Positions 1 through 11,771 of a stretch of 64,000 nucleotides of DNA are shown in pieces. The notes beneath the pieces were generated by a model. That model ran no database searches. It worked only from the letters and a program-made list of their open reading frames with translations, and had not been told where the DNA came from. The position numbers and the translations under genes are program-made. Location: NCBI GenBank assembly GCA_958450325.1, contig OY288257.1:60527938-60591937 (forward strand), read 5' to 3'. How positions within the stretch are numbered: position 1 is the stretch's first letter; each line of letters starts with the position of its first letter. Source of the stretch: Agrostemma githago. Its lineage: Eukaryota; Streptophyta; Magnoliopsida; Caryophyllales; Caryophyllaceae.

Positions 1-367
1 AAGTCTACAAATTCATCATGGTGGTAGTTGGTCCATGCTTCTTATAAAAAGGGGATATGAACGAGTTCATTCAACACTTGAACGACACCAAATCGAGACA
101 GTTATCCTCCATTGCAAAGCATTAAACTTGAATGACACCAATTCCGCAACTGGCTCCTACTTACTAACATTATTTATCTACCTCAATAATAAATATGTGA
201 GCTAATCTATTCATAACAAGAAATGCAAACAGTGGAGTTAACAATCTAGGAGAGTCATATTCCCAAATTCGTTTTAGCAAAAGATCATAAACGTAAGGAC
301 AGTATAAAACAATCAATTTTCTGCAATCGAAATCTGAAATCTTTAGAAAAGGAAGCGGCGAATTTAC

Positions 368-559
368 CTCAATAACGGCAACGTCGTAAGAATGATGAAG
401 ACGGCAAATCGAATCTGGTGTACCTAAGATCGCATCAGTGATGGAAATAGCAGGACAAGAACCCAACTCGGTAACCCTAGATGAGTCAACCCGTGCTAAC
501 TCGGCAAACAATACTACTACTGCTAGAACTACAAAAACACCCCGGAGATTGGTCGACAT
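368..559 (-). CDS. 5'-adenylylsulfate reductase-like protein, first exon only
   Basis: Reading leftward from an ATG at 559-557 there is an N-terminal signal peptide (MSTNLRGVFVVLAVVVLFAEL), then a short lumenal stretch with two cysteines (GSCPAISITDAILG, then SICRLHH) ending VAVIE just before a good donor (GAG|GTAAAT at 368/367). The signal peptide, the CP...ILG...C spacing and the VIE end match exon 1 of plant APR-like proteins (APRL4/6 type), membrane-anchored thioredoxin-fold proteins of the secretory pathway. That assignment comes from memory of the family. The thioredoxin domain with its active-site cysteine should lie to the left, outside the window. Positions 1-367 look like intron: the reading frame continues to 170 but loses family resemblance after the donor. 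It could be another secreted protein. Confidence 0.5.
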
Positions 560-1300
560 CACAAATCAAATTCAGTCAGAACCCCCAAAACGCAGACTTT
601 GAATAATCAGAACCCTAATCTGTCATTAATTATCCATATTATCGGAAATAGAGAACCACCCAGATGATAAAATGAGGAAATGAAGGTACCCAGATGAAGA
701 ATTAATGAATTAATTTGTAGAAATAGACAAGTGCAATAGAGTATCGAATATGAAGGGATTGGTTTGGATGAAAGGGGAATTGGGTATCAAATCAAAGCAA
801 TAAATTAGGGATTTGTGTCGTTTGTGGGGTTTGAGTGTTTGGTTGAGGATGAAGGTGCAATCATACTACTAATATCAAAGGAATATGAATATGAATATGA
901 ATATGATAGAAGAAGAAGAAGTATCTCTCCTACACTATGAGTATTCCTCCTTTGCTAATCTTAATAAATTCCAATTTTATGAATACAAAAATATTTGTTC
1001 GCTGAATTGTATTTGGATTTGGATTGGATGGACGCTGCTCCACTGTGCGGTATTGTCTACCTACCTCGCTTTCCCCCACTCAATTAAATATTGTTACCAA
1101 TGGCATCGCCAATTTGCAATTACCATGTCCGACGCTCATATTCCTCACAAATTTGGAATGAATCGAGTAGAAGAGATAAAGGCAATACAATAGAAGGATT
1201 GAGGAATAGCGGATGAGTTGTCAAATTGTCATTACCCATCTGTGAAATATATTTGACCCGTCATAATCTCATAAGATCATGTTTACCATGCATCCAATTA
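560..1300. other. Upstream region of the APRL-like gene
   Basis: This is the probable 5' UTR and promoter of the minus-strand gene that starts at 559. It holds a short GAATAT tandem tract at about 881-906. The open frame across that tract shows no recognisable domain, and I see no supported gene here. Confidence 0.4.
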
Positions 1301-1476
1301 CTCCCTCAGTTCCAATGAATTGTTTGCCTTTACTTTTGGCACCAAGGGGAAGAGATGCAATTAGGAGGTGACATGTGGAGCCAAGGGTCAATTACATATA
1401 AAAAGTATTCCTAAAATAGAAAGGGCAAACAATTCACTGAGACGCCCCAATATGAAATTCATTGGAACGGAGGGAG
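1301..1476. mobile_element. Stowaway-like MITE (176 bp)
   Basis: The element starts CTCCCTCAGTTCCAATGAAT and ends ATTGGAACGGAGGGAG as an inverted repeat, and is flanked by TA on both sides. These are the terminal repeat and TA target duplication of Stowaway (Tc1/mariner) MITEs. Two other members of the same family are in the window, at 27078 (interrupted by a LINE) and 51959, sharing the internal GAATTGTTTGCCTTT and GGAGGTGACATRTGGAGC stretches. There is no coding capacity. Confidence 0.85.
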
Positions 1477-1873
1477 TACTTTTCGGGATTTCACTTCTTC
1501 TTCCTTACTTACCCTTCCCACTTTCTCTATCCTGCTGAAATACATGAAAATCGAACCATTTTGAAAACTAATCTTTAGGTAACAAACTTGTTACCAAAGT
1601 CTGAGACAAAGGGCAATAACAATGGTTGGTTGTAGTTCTATGTAACATAATTTCATTGTCACTAAATAACATCTAATCATATTTGGAACTTTCTATTTCT
1701 CCTCAATTATAAAAGTTTCATACATTTATATTGTGGATCCACTTATTTTTCTATTTTACATTATGAAACTGGTTCCTTACTTTGGAAATCGATTTCACGT
1801 AAGAAGTTCCTTATTTTCTTGCTCAATAGTTAAGGAGATACATTGCATTTTATGAAACTCCTTGTATTTATCA

Positions 1874-1902
1874 CTAGTATACAACCCGTGATAAATCACG
1901 GG
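1874..1902 (-). other. Helitron 3' terminus: hairpin plus CTAG
   Basis: Stem arms are at 1885-1891 and 1896-1902 (7 bp, GC-rich, 4-nt loop), followed on the minus strand by 11 nt ending in CTAG. This is the canonical 3' termination signal read during rolling-circle transposition. Confidence 0.88.
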
Positions 1903-2828
1903 ATTGCTAAATAACCCCTTGTAATTTACGTAGTATTTACAAATCGTTTGAATATTAATTGTAAGGACTGATACATAGAGTATGTTTTGACATCGTAGAT
2001 ATGTACCATCGGGTCATTACGTACACATTATGTACGACATTACCTGCGATTTTAGACACGGATAGCTTGTTAATTTGAACAATCAGTTATATATAGGTTA
2101 TAGCGGTTATCTATCGGTTCGACGTCCCTTGACGTATTATTCTGTTGTTACATTGCAAATACGAAACGCGGTGTTCTTTAGAACATATTAGTGTGCGTAA
2201 AATATGACACGACATAGCATAACATTCACGTGGCACAACCCACTTCTACAATGAACCTACACTTCACAATAGAAAGTTTCCCCCAAATTTTCATCTCCAC
2301 CAAAATCAACAATCATAACATCAATCTACAGTTGATTCCCTACGCAAAGCTTACGAAAATGTCACTCCTCTCCCCTCTCTGCACTTCATCCCAGATATTC
2401 CTTTTGTAATGAAAGGAGTAGTCATCTGTCTTCAATAGTGATTACTGTCAATTTTTGATGGAAACTGCTGGCATGTGGAAGATCAGAGGAAATTATGATG
2501 TGGATTTCGTATTGAGAAGGTAAGTTTCGTTCCATCTGAGCTATAAGAACGCTATAATGATTTGGTATATTGCTTGCATCAGTTGCCATAGCACCGTACA
2601 TGTGAATAAAGATATGCTGAGATTTGACATCGGGAAATCTGGTTTCTTGAGTGTTTTGATTAATTTGCTTAGCTTTTTACTGTTTACGGCTGCAAATATT
2701 TACAACTGTCAAACTAACCACCATTTGTCAATTGCATGTTAAGATTTCACCACCTATAAATAGACATTAATCTTTGCTTACCACAGGAAAACCAATTGAA
2801 AGTGTTTAGAAATCAGAGCACAAAAAAT

Positions 2829-3323
2829 ATGTCTACAAAATACTCATACCCTCCAATGATAATAATGCATAATCTCCCTTATGAAACAAATGGTAACAAT
2901 GTAACTGGAAGAAGTTTTGCTTGTGTAAGAGATGAACTGAGAAGTCTCGGGTACATGATAAGGCGATTCACCCCGATATACAATGGTCAGACTGGCAATT
3001 TCATGAGATCCATAGTTCTTGAGTTTGAGTCTGATCTGCGTCATTTCAGGGGTGCATTCAAGCTACATAGGTCTTTCGAGAGGGTCGGGAAAGGGAAGGG
3101 AGATTATGAGAGACAACTGTACACAACAGCTGGTCCCCATGCCTGGATTGCTACTGAAAATGATCGTGAGTACCTGAGGAGGACGACAGCTTACAGGACG
3201 GTGGATATCGAAGACCAAGTTAATGGGTACACTGATGCTGAACATGCAGAAAATTCGACGTATGCTTGCGTGATGACATTGTTGGCCAGTAAGTACCCAA
3301 GGTTCTACGGGATGAGGGTGTAG
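2829..3323 (+). CDS. XS-domain-like protein (SGS3 type) carried by the Helitron
   Basis: An intact 164-aa ORF. After MSTK it starts with YPPMIIMHNLP, resembling the WPPxxIIxN opening of the XS domain. It continues with IVLEFESDLRHFRGAFKLH, then FERVGKGKGDYER and GPHAWIATENDREY, which resemble the F-x-x-x-G-x-GKxDW and LYGWxAxxxDY blocks of that domain. XS domains occur in plant SGS3, an RNA-binding partner of RDR6 in trans-acting siRNA and antiviral silencing, and in related proteins. The SGS3 zinc finger and coiled coil are absent, so this is a single-domain protein or captured fragment. A leader exon with donor AAG|GTAAGT (intron 2520-2786, acceptor CCACAG) precedes it. An ATG at 2458 in that exon would give only a short upstream peptide. 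The ORF runs opposite to the Helitron's own genes. The domain call is by eye. Confidence 0.6.
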   Translation: MSTKYSYPPMIIMHNLPYETNGNNVTGRSFACVRDELRSLGYMIRRFTPIYNGQTGNFMRSIVLEFESDLRHFRGAFKLHRSFERVGKGKGDYERQLYTTAGPHAWIATENDREYLRRTTAYRTVDIEDQVNGYTDAEHAENSTYACVMTLLASKYPRFYGMRV

Positions 3324-4133
3324 AAATTGGTCTAGTGTTGGCTGTCTGGTATGCGATCAGTATGCGATTAGTAATAGCAGGTAGAAATCCGTGGTAGGAC
3401 TATATGTAAGTCCGTTATTATCTTGTTCTGCAGCTGTTTGTTTTCAAACTTGTTCATGTTGGTGTGTCAGTGTCAATCAGTTAGTATCTTTAAATAACTA
3501 CCGTTAGTACTATCCGTCCAAGTCGGCGGAGACATTTTCCAGTAATCAGGAAGAATACCATATGTGGGTGTAATTTATGTCAAGTAATGTAATGAATCTG
3601 GGTGTTATCGTACTGCTTATTTATGTACTCAATTTTCATGAAGAAACAACTTCTAAAAGCTGTTATTCTGTAATTCGTTTATATAGCGTAAGTGTCGTGA
3701 ACCAATCCACAAAGCTGAAATTATATACTTCAAAGATAAGCATTACAGGAGACAATGAGCTCAACCTGTGCTGTCTTCAGTGATGTTCACTGATTGTAAA
3801 ACTGTGTACGCTACGGCCTGAAAACGGTACATGCTGTAGTGTAAATTATTCTCGATGATATAGTCAACGTTATTCCTTTCTCACACCATAGAAAATCCAT
3901 TCGATTTTCTGAAATTGCGGCCCTTAATTACCATTGTGAGATAACTGTATGTAAAGGGTATCAATTAAGTGCGGAAATAGCAGGATGTAGTATTAATGCG
4001 ATCAATTTAAGATGATAAAATTAAATTGAAAAGAGGAGTATTTGGTTTCCCAAAACTATTCTGCAGAAACATTGTACATGCGCGACACTTCCGTGCGTAG
4101 ATATAGATTTTCCGTTCTTGCAACGAAAGGAAA

Positions 4134-7100
4134 CTATTTTACTCGACTGAATACCTCTTTGTAGACCACGTTTGTAGTACGACGTCCATCGTTGTCCACA
4201 GCTGTGTCCGCTAAAGGAATCATAATTTTCAACCCTCGTCTACTGGTAACTCGGGACAGAGCTACGTAAAGCTGTCCGTGCGTGAATACTGGGCGAGGTA
4301 AATACAACCCGACTTGCTTCAAAGACTGACCCTGGCTTTTGTTAATAGTCATAGCGTAACACACAGTGACCGGGAACTGGCGTCTCTCGAACTTTATCGG
4401 GAATTTAGTCTCATCGGAGGGTGTCACGGTAAGTCTTGGGATGAAGACCTTCAGTCCTTTCGTAGATCCAGAAATAACAATGCAGGCGATGACTCGATCC
4501 CCCAACTCAGTAACAACCAATCGAGTCCCGTTACAAAGCCCATTTGCTTGGTCTATGTTCCTCAGTAGCATGACAATGCATCCGACCTTAAGCGTCAAAC
4601 GATGATTGGGAAGTCCGGATGACCTGACTGTATTTAGAAACTCAGTGGAGTAGATTTGGTGAACAATTGGGCTTGTCTCGTCCTTACTAATTTTGTCTGA
4701 GCTTAAGTATATCCTCTCGTCACCAGGCAGCAGGGACATAACATGGTCATTAATCTCCTCTACGACATCGTGGGTGGATGCTAGAATAGCTCTGTCCTGA
4801 AAGATTTCAGTGTTCCTGTAATTGGTCTGAATTGCTGGAAATATTGTCCGCACAATCGCCTGGAGTGGGTTGCCGTCGTCGCGAATTAGAGTGTCGTCAG
4901 GGAGATTAATATCCACGGTTCCGTCGTTCGGCGCCCCTGCAACTCCGTTCCCAACTGCCAATAACCACTTCGAGAATAAGTCCAACTCCACAATTTCCGT
5001 TTCATCTCGGCCAACCTCAAGTCTCATGTTCCTCGTCAACTCAAGAACCTGGTTATCAAAAAAAAATGTGTACTATTGAATGTCTCGCAGACATGGAATT
5101 CAGCTTGTGTAGTAATGAACATGTAGTTATGTGTCAATAAGACAATGCAATAAAGTAGCAGCAGAACGACATGTTTGATCAATTTCAGAGTGCTACTGGT
5201 TCTAAACGACTTTAGGTAATTACTTCAAATATTACCTTGCAATATCGCCAGAGTGGGGATGAGCATATTGACGCACGAACTATGTCGGGACGGCTAGCTT
5301 TAGGGACGACAGGTAAGATCTGGCAAAAATCTCCGCCCAACACAACAACTTTACCACCGAATGGCTGTTCCGAATCGCCGTCTGGTGCGAACCTCGCAAT
5401 GTCACGGAGGCTGCGATCTAATGCCTCGAAACAATGATGGTGCATCATTGGTGCTTCGTCCCATATAATTAGTTTCGTGTGTAGTATGAGCTCCGCTAAG
5501 TCGCTACCTGGTTTAATTCCAGGGCATGTGGACGTCTCGTCCACATTGATCGGAATACTAAACCTCGAGTGAGCTGTACGACCACCAGGCATAAGGGTCG
5601 CGGCGATACCGCTGGATGCAACCGGGAGCACAATATTACCTTCCTTCCTGATAGCAGCGCACAGAGTTCTCCACACGAACGTCTTCCCAATTCCTCCGAA
5701 ACCGTAAAGGAAAAAGAGACCGCCATTTCCTGCATTGACAGCATGCATAATCTAATGATATACAGACTTCTGTTCCACCGTCATAGACGCTACACATGTA
5801 TCATGGATACGGGTTTGTTCCTCCCGATTGTACGATCGTTCATCTGAAATCATTCTATTGCTGTGAAGGGCAGCAAGTTCGAAATCGGGAAACGGCATTG
5901 TATCAAAATTCTTGAGGCTAGTACCATTCCGTAACAATGAATGCTCGATCTCCGACAAAGCATAGTTCTTCAGCTCAGACTCCGTCATTATCAAATCTGC
6001 AGAAATAGAACAGTTAATTGACGGTAATACTGGAAATATCAAAATAAGAAATTAGCGGATCGAATTTGATGGACTGAGCATTGCATGTTATTTACCGTAA
6101 TTTCTTAGTTGTTTGCGCCTCATGTGTTGAATATCTTCAGTGAGGAAATGCCAGGTCTTATCCCAAACATGTTCCGGTCTTATAAGACTTTTTGAATGTA
6201 GAAGTGTTGCAAAGAGGTTGCGCAAGTAACATCCAGACCCCCAATAACTCGCTTCTTCAATTGCGGCAATATATTCAGTGTCATCACCAAGTAAACCGAG
6301 TGCGTAGCAAGCGTCCTTGAAAGTTGGATGTACGACACCGTTCACTGTCCTGATGTCCTCATATGACGTGGCACCTTTAACAAAGTTGAGTAGTGTTCTC
6401 ATGTAGTACCTCTCCCCACCAGTTGGTGACATATGGTACATTCGCCCAATTGTGAATCCCATCTTCCTCGGAGCCCATTCCTTGTCCCGACTGTGCCATA
6501 CGTAGCGGTTGGGAAATTCAGCGTATGTTAGATCGCGACCATCTGAGTGGTTCTTGTTGTAGTCTAACCATGCTACAAACTTACTTCGGGCATCACATGA
6601 CCTGGCGACAACCTCTTCGATTGGGTCGTCGTCATTGAAGACGACGTTCTGTTCATTAGGTAAATGGTAGTCCAGACGCATTACAGGTGGTGTTCTATAA
6701 TGGATCTCAAACGCAAGAATTCTCCACACGGCTTCACAGGGCGATATGTATCGACAGTCGTAGTACTCCTGAATTTGGTCAATCTCGCCGTCAGTTTTAC
6801 CGTTAGATGCACCTACACTGACCCTGTCGTATCCCTTGTTGATGTACTTAAATAGATATTTTATGGATCTGGCTTGGTTGCACCACTCGACGTTGATGTG
6901 CGCACGGTAACGTTCAATTAAATCAGGGTTGTACGGAACGACGTAGCCGTTATGAATCGGTACGCCTCCTTTTTGGAATGTAATGCCCGTGTCTCGTCTT
7001 CTGTATAGCGGATAGCCATCGCCGTCTACGGTGGTTTGATCACTAAACGGCCTGGGGAATCTCTTTGTGCACACCCCCTTATCCATGCATGAGGCCTTAG

Positions 7101-10100
7101 GATTAGCTTGGCCGCACGGACCGTGTATCATTAGGTCTGTAACAGCCTCGAACAGAATGGGATTTTCGATTGGATCTGGGAGTTCAGCGCTAATAATACC
7201 ATCGACATCAGCAGCAGCAGGAAATTTGTCGTCGCGATGCAGGAACAGTAGAATATGGGCATAAGGAAGACCGCGCTTCTGAAATTCAACTGTATACACA
7301 ACTGGTGGGGGGTATGATTAAAAACTGAAGTGGAAGAAAAAAAATTGAAACAAAACAAATACATGTGAAAGGAAAAATTGTGGTACGCAAGCAGGGGAAT
7401 ATAAAGTTATTTCTATATAAGTAGATGTTAACTTACCTGCTCTTGTCCTGCCAAAAATTTGCCCGTCTTTACAGTCTCGAATTAGCTGCTCCAGTTTCAT
7501 CTTAAATACCCTGGAAAGGATATCCGGCCTGTGCTCCGCTTTACAGCCCTTCTCCTTCATGAACCTCGATATCTCAGGCCACTTTGGGTTGCAAGTGAAA
7601 GTGATGAACAAATCGGGATAACCACACCACCTACAAATTGCCATGGTGTCCTGGTACGTCTCCCTCATGTAGCCTTTACCTCCAAGGAAAGACGAAGGGA
7701 CTATGTAACGTTTGCCGGTCGACCCTGGTTCGGTGACACCGGTTTCAACTGATTTCGCTAGTTGTTTGTAATTTTCTGACCTGAGCTTCGGTTGGTTTAG
7801 CCTGAAATATAATAGCCTCTGCGCCTCTACCATCGTGTAGCCGTCCACAATGAATTGCTGGAAGAGATTTGCACCCCTGAGAATTGTAGACTGTTCGACA
7901 TCAACAGGTCTGTCCATTAGTCGAAATGCAAACCATTCACGAAGTGTTAGTTTATTCCTCCCTGTTTCGGGATTCTTCGATGACATAATAGACTGTTCGC
8001 TGTGTGAAATACCAAGCCTTGGGCCGTCTTCACCGCGAGGAAATAGAATTGGATATTGGAGTGCAAGGTATGAGGGATGAAGCTCCGATATACGCTGTAA
8101 CCTCCCAGATTTCTCTTCAAGAACAATGTCACGACTATCGATTGTGTCCTCAATGTCCCCAAATATCAGGGCAGCAACTTCAGAAACGGCTGACATGTTA
8201 TAAGTCCTGCCATCAACGTGTCTGGCAGATATAAGCCGTAGTCTAATTTCGTCTTCACTACGTACTTCAGCGAGTCGATCTCGAGCAATTCTGAAGGATT
8301 TAACCAAGGGGTTATGTTCGTCAAGCATTTCCTTGAGGGCAGCCATGAGCTGGACGTCCATTTTCTTCTTCTTGTACTTACTGCATTAATTCGTCGGTTA
8401 ATTGAGGTACTATATTCCTGAAATATGTTAGATCAACAAATGTGACATATGCAACTTATATGTTCAATTTGAAATCACCTTAACGCGTTCGTCCTGTTTG
8501 ATATTTCATCCTCCGTGTCGTATATATATAGCTGGCAGAACTGCGGATCCTTGTCACCAGTTGGCAGGAGGCTGCCAATACGGTGGCTATTTTGACCACT
8601 CAATCTGAATGTATAAGGCCCCCTACCCACATTGACGGCGTGGTCAATCTTTCCACCGATTGAAGTCATGGTGAATCCGTTGTTGTACGTCCGAATGTTG
8701 TCCTTGAAGTGGCCACTATTTGGGTGGTCTCCAAATAGCAAGTCAAGAAGCGGCTGTGGAGGTGGCTGCAGGAATGGCAGTTCGACTGCACCGTCTTTAC
8801 AACACAACGTGAAATTAGGAATCAATGGTTTGCGGTCCATTCGATCCCTTTCGTCGTACCACAGCTGCGCTGCACATTTACGGCATGAGTGTTCCGGATC
8901 TCCTATGTCTAGGTAACCTGACCAATCTGAAAATTTGGAAGAGTTTGAATGAGACATTCCAATTATATAGTGAGAAAGAGGTGCGCTGAGATGCTCCAAT
9001 AGATTTAATCAAAAAAATCGAAATACATGTGGATGATTGGCAGGAATGAGTCGACTAACCGTCAGCTAGGATAAACTCTTCTGGAGTAGAGTTCGATGCC
9101 GCACGGTCTACAAAAATTTCGCGTGCGAGACTATTGATCACACTCTCCCTGTCAAACTGACTGCGAATAGACGACGGAGAAATAACGGAAACAGCAGTCA
9201 GGCAACTACGGAAGGGGTTGGGAGGTGTGAGAGATTGAGTGTTATGGGTTGTACCTGCAACGAAAGTCGTTAGTAGAGCTACATGCATTTCATTGGTAAT
9301 AAAGAAGATGAGAGTAAAAGGGGTAAGTTCTAAAGGAAGGAGACCGAACAATGATCCTCAGGAGTTGTCGTTGTAGACTGGGGAGCATCATTGTGGTGAC
9401 CTGTAACTCGATTAAGAGCTTTCTCCGATTGAGTAATGCGTCTCCTGTGTCTTGCAAGTTTTGCCCTCCACCTAGGGTCAATCATTGGACCGAAAATACG
9501 ATGGGGAGTATGATGAACTGGATTACCATTTCGAGCAGCCCTGCGCTCATTTTGAAGTCGCCTTCGATCGTGCCTTGCTACTTGAGTTGTGTAGTAGTTG
9601 TTTACGTACTTGTGCACTTGGAGATTGAAATCTGCAAGAGCACAACCTAATAATGTAATGGACTTTATATGGTAAGGGTAAACAAATGGAAGGTGTTTCA
9701 TAAACAATAAAGACAGTCGTTACCTTGACGGGCTACGGCTGGGAGTACGTAATTTGTCGAGTTACGTACGTTGTCCGATTTAAGTACGCGAGTTTGATGT
9801 GAGGAACTTGTCTGAGAAGTGGTGACCAACAAATCTGCAAATATGAAGGGTAAGTCAGTTGGAGCATATTATGTGATTGGCTAATATTATCTGTTTAACT
9901 AAAGCGAATATTTGTTTCCTTAAAAAAGCCACGTATTTTTGGGAAAATGCAAGGAAAAAAAAGATATAACCTTCGCCGGTAGATGACATAGAAGGCATGT
10001 TCGAATATTCCTGATCCTTATCGTTGTGACCACTGCGTAACGGATGATCGAACACATTCTGTTCACCGTAGTTTTCAGTTGTCTCACACGTTTCCCCTTA

Positions 10101-10619
10101 ATGGAATAACGTAATCGGATTAGGTTGAATAAGTATCATATTATAACTATCGGTTGGCAGGGGTATGGGTGCAAGAATGTACCTGTGTCAATGGGAGGTG
10201 ATGCACATTTGACATCACGGGCTGTATTTGCACGCCGTCGATTTGAATTTGTTATATCTCCAAGGATACTACGTTGACCATCTGGCAAGTAACGAACATG
10301 AGTAAGATATACTACTAAAGAAGTATTAATTACGATGTTTTCAAATGACACATTTACCTCCTGATTGTTTACCCGACAGCGGCTGTGAAGCGACATTCTC
10401 GCTGTGGAACTTCCGCTTTCGTTGTCTACGGGATATACCCGTATGGACAACGGTAAAAGTGTTTCCTTGGACTGCAGGGGAAATTATTCATTTTGTTTTG
10501 GTGTTGACGAAATTTGTAAAAAATCGATAACAGAGAACGTAGTTCATACCTTCTGAATCGTGTAGCACGTGATTTGACACCGGGGTAGAAGATGGCTCGA
10601 CATTCTTAGAGCGTACCAT
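4134..10619 (-). pseudogene. Helitron Rep/PIF1-like helicase gene, damaged
   Basis: A multi-exon gene on the minus strand. Proposed exons: 10619-10550, 10471-10358, 10281-10183, 10096-9971, 9834-9724, 9631-about 9352, about 9254-9061, about 8928-8481, 8380-7437, 7301-6096, 5996-5236 and 5048-4134. Exons 1-6 are basic and low in complexity. The eighth carries a Cys-rich N-terminal block (HSCRKC...CC). The next two form the Helitron replication-initiator domain, with GLPYAHIL where HUH relatives have a His, and the YLFKY two-tyrosine motif. Exons 11-12 form a PIF1-like helicase: Walker A GFGGIGKT, Walker B IIWDEAPM, GGDFCQILPV, and C-terminal INKSQGQS and YVALSRV. Two lesions are visible: a TAT (Tyr) codon at 7263-7261 for the first catalytic His, and an in-frame TAG at 5754-5752, eleven codons before Walker A, where relatives have Gln. 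Splice sites for the 9.35 and 8.9 kb exons are approximate. Confidence 0.85.
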
Positions 10620-11771
10620 GTCTGCGAGAAATAAGGACGATTTTCACAGATGTGATTTTCACATGACATATCCCCAAACTATGAATATATAAGCAAGATA
10701 CATGTGGTGAAGTGTGGAATTGTAAAGGCCATGTCCATTGAGTAAACATAGGTATGTTTGGTAACATAATCAGTAATGCATTGAGTTATGAAATCCACTG
10801 TTGGGAAATGCATTTTAATTAGACAATAAAATCAATCTCGAGATGACCTTCTGAGATAGCGGAGACGGGGAAGAAAAAGAAACGAAGTAACTGTAGCGGA
10901 ATACAACTAAAAGACGATAGTATTATGAAAGAGTACAAATAAAAGACACTGTGCCTGTATTCTTTGAAGTATATAATACATACGACTTTACTATGAAATG
11001 TAGATGTGCGCGCTAAGTCAATACCGGAGTGCAGTAAACGAATAGTGAGTTAAATATGCCGAAGTTGATGGACTCAGGGATATTCGATGTATGCCAGTTA
11101 AATGTGTTCAATTTGTACGAACATCTTCGTAGGGTACGCATCTTCTCAGGATACGAATATATAAATATGTACGAACATCTTCTTAGAGAAAACATTGAAT
11201 TAGTCAGGGGGAAATAATAGATAAAAGAATTTGTTGACGAAATGACAATAAATTTGAAGGATGAGAAATTGTAGCAGACACGAATGTATCGATGGAACAG
11301 GGCCAAGTACTTTCAACCTTTGGGATGATTGAAAACTGAAACACTATGCGTGTATTGCAATAAATGAAGCGTTAGTTTGTACGACTTTACTATAATATGT
11401 AGGATAGGCTGATGGTTGTGGAAATCCTAATGCAGAGTGCAGTAAACGAATTATGAGTACAGTTTTCAGAATTGATGGAGTAAGGTATTGTCGATGTATG
11501 GCAGTTAAATGAGTTGTTAGTAAGTCATGCTCATATATATAAACACGTAAAAAAATCTGCAACGGAAAAACAGGTGAAGTAGAAACAAATAGTAGGAAAA
11601 AGATTTCGTTGGCGGAATCCGAAATAAATTCAAAGATGACAAATTGTAGCAAACACATGACTGTGTCGAGAGAAGAGATTCAAGTACTTAAAGACTTCAA
11701 GATGATTGAAAACTGGGTGCATATAAAATTAAAATAAATTGACCAAAACGACGCATAGATTAGAATAAACT
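10620..11771. repeat. Spacer between the two Helitron genes with a diverged tandem duplication
   Basis: Two diverged units of roughly 385 bp, about 10955-11335 and 11336-11720, share in the same order TACGACTTTACTAT, GAGTGCAGTAAACGAAT, TCGATGTATGSCAGTTAAAT and AAGTACTT..GATGATTGAAAACTG. No coding sequence is supported. The stretch lies between the 3' end of the RPA gene and the 5' end of the Rep/helicase gene, so it probably holds the helicase promoter. Confidence 0.6.

Noticed and set aside
885..1193. 102-aa open frame
   Set aside because: It begins in a GAATAT repeat and shows no domain or codon pattern.
2557..2742. 61-aa open frame
   Set aside because: Falls inside the GT-AG intron ahead of the XS-like ORF.
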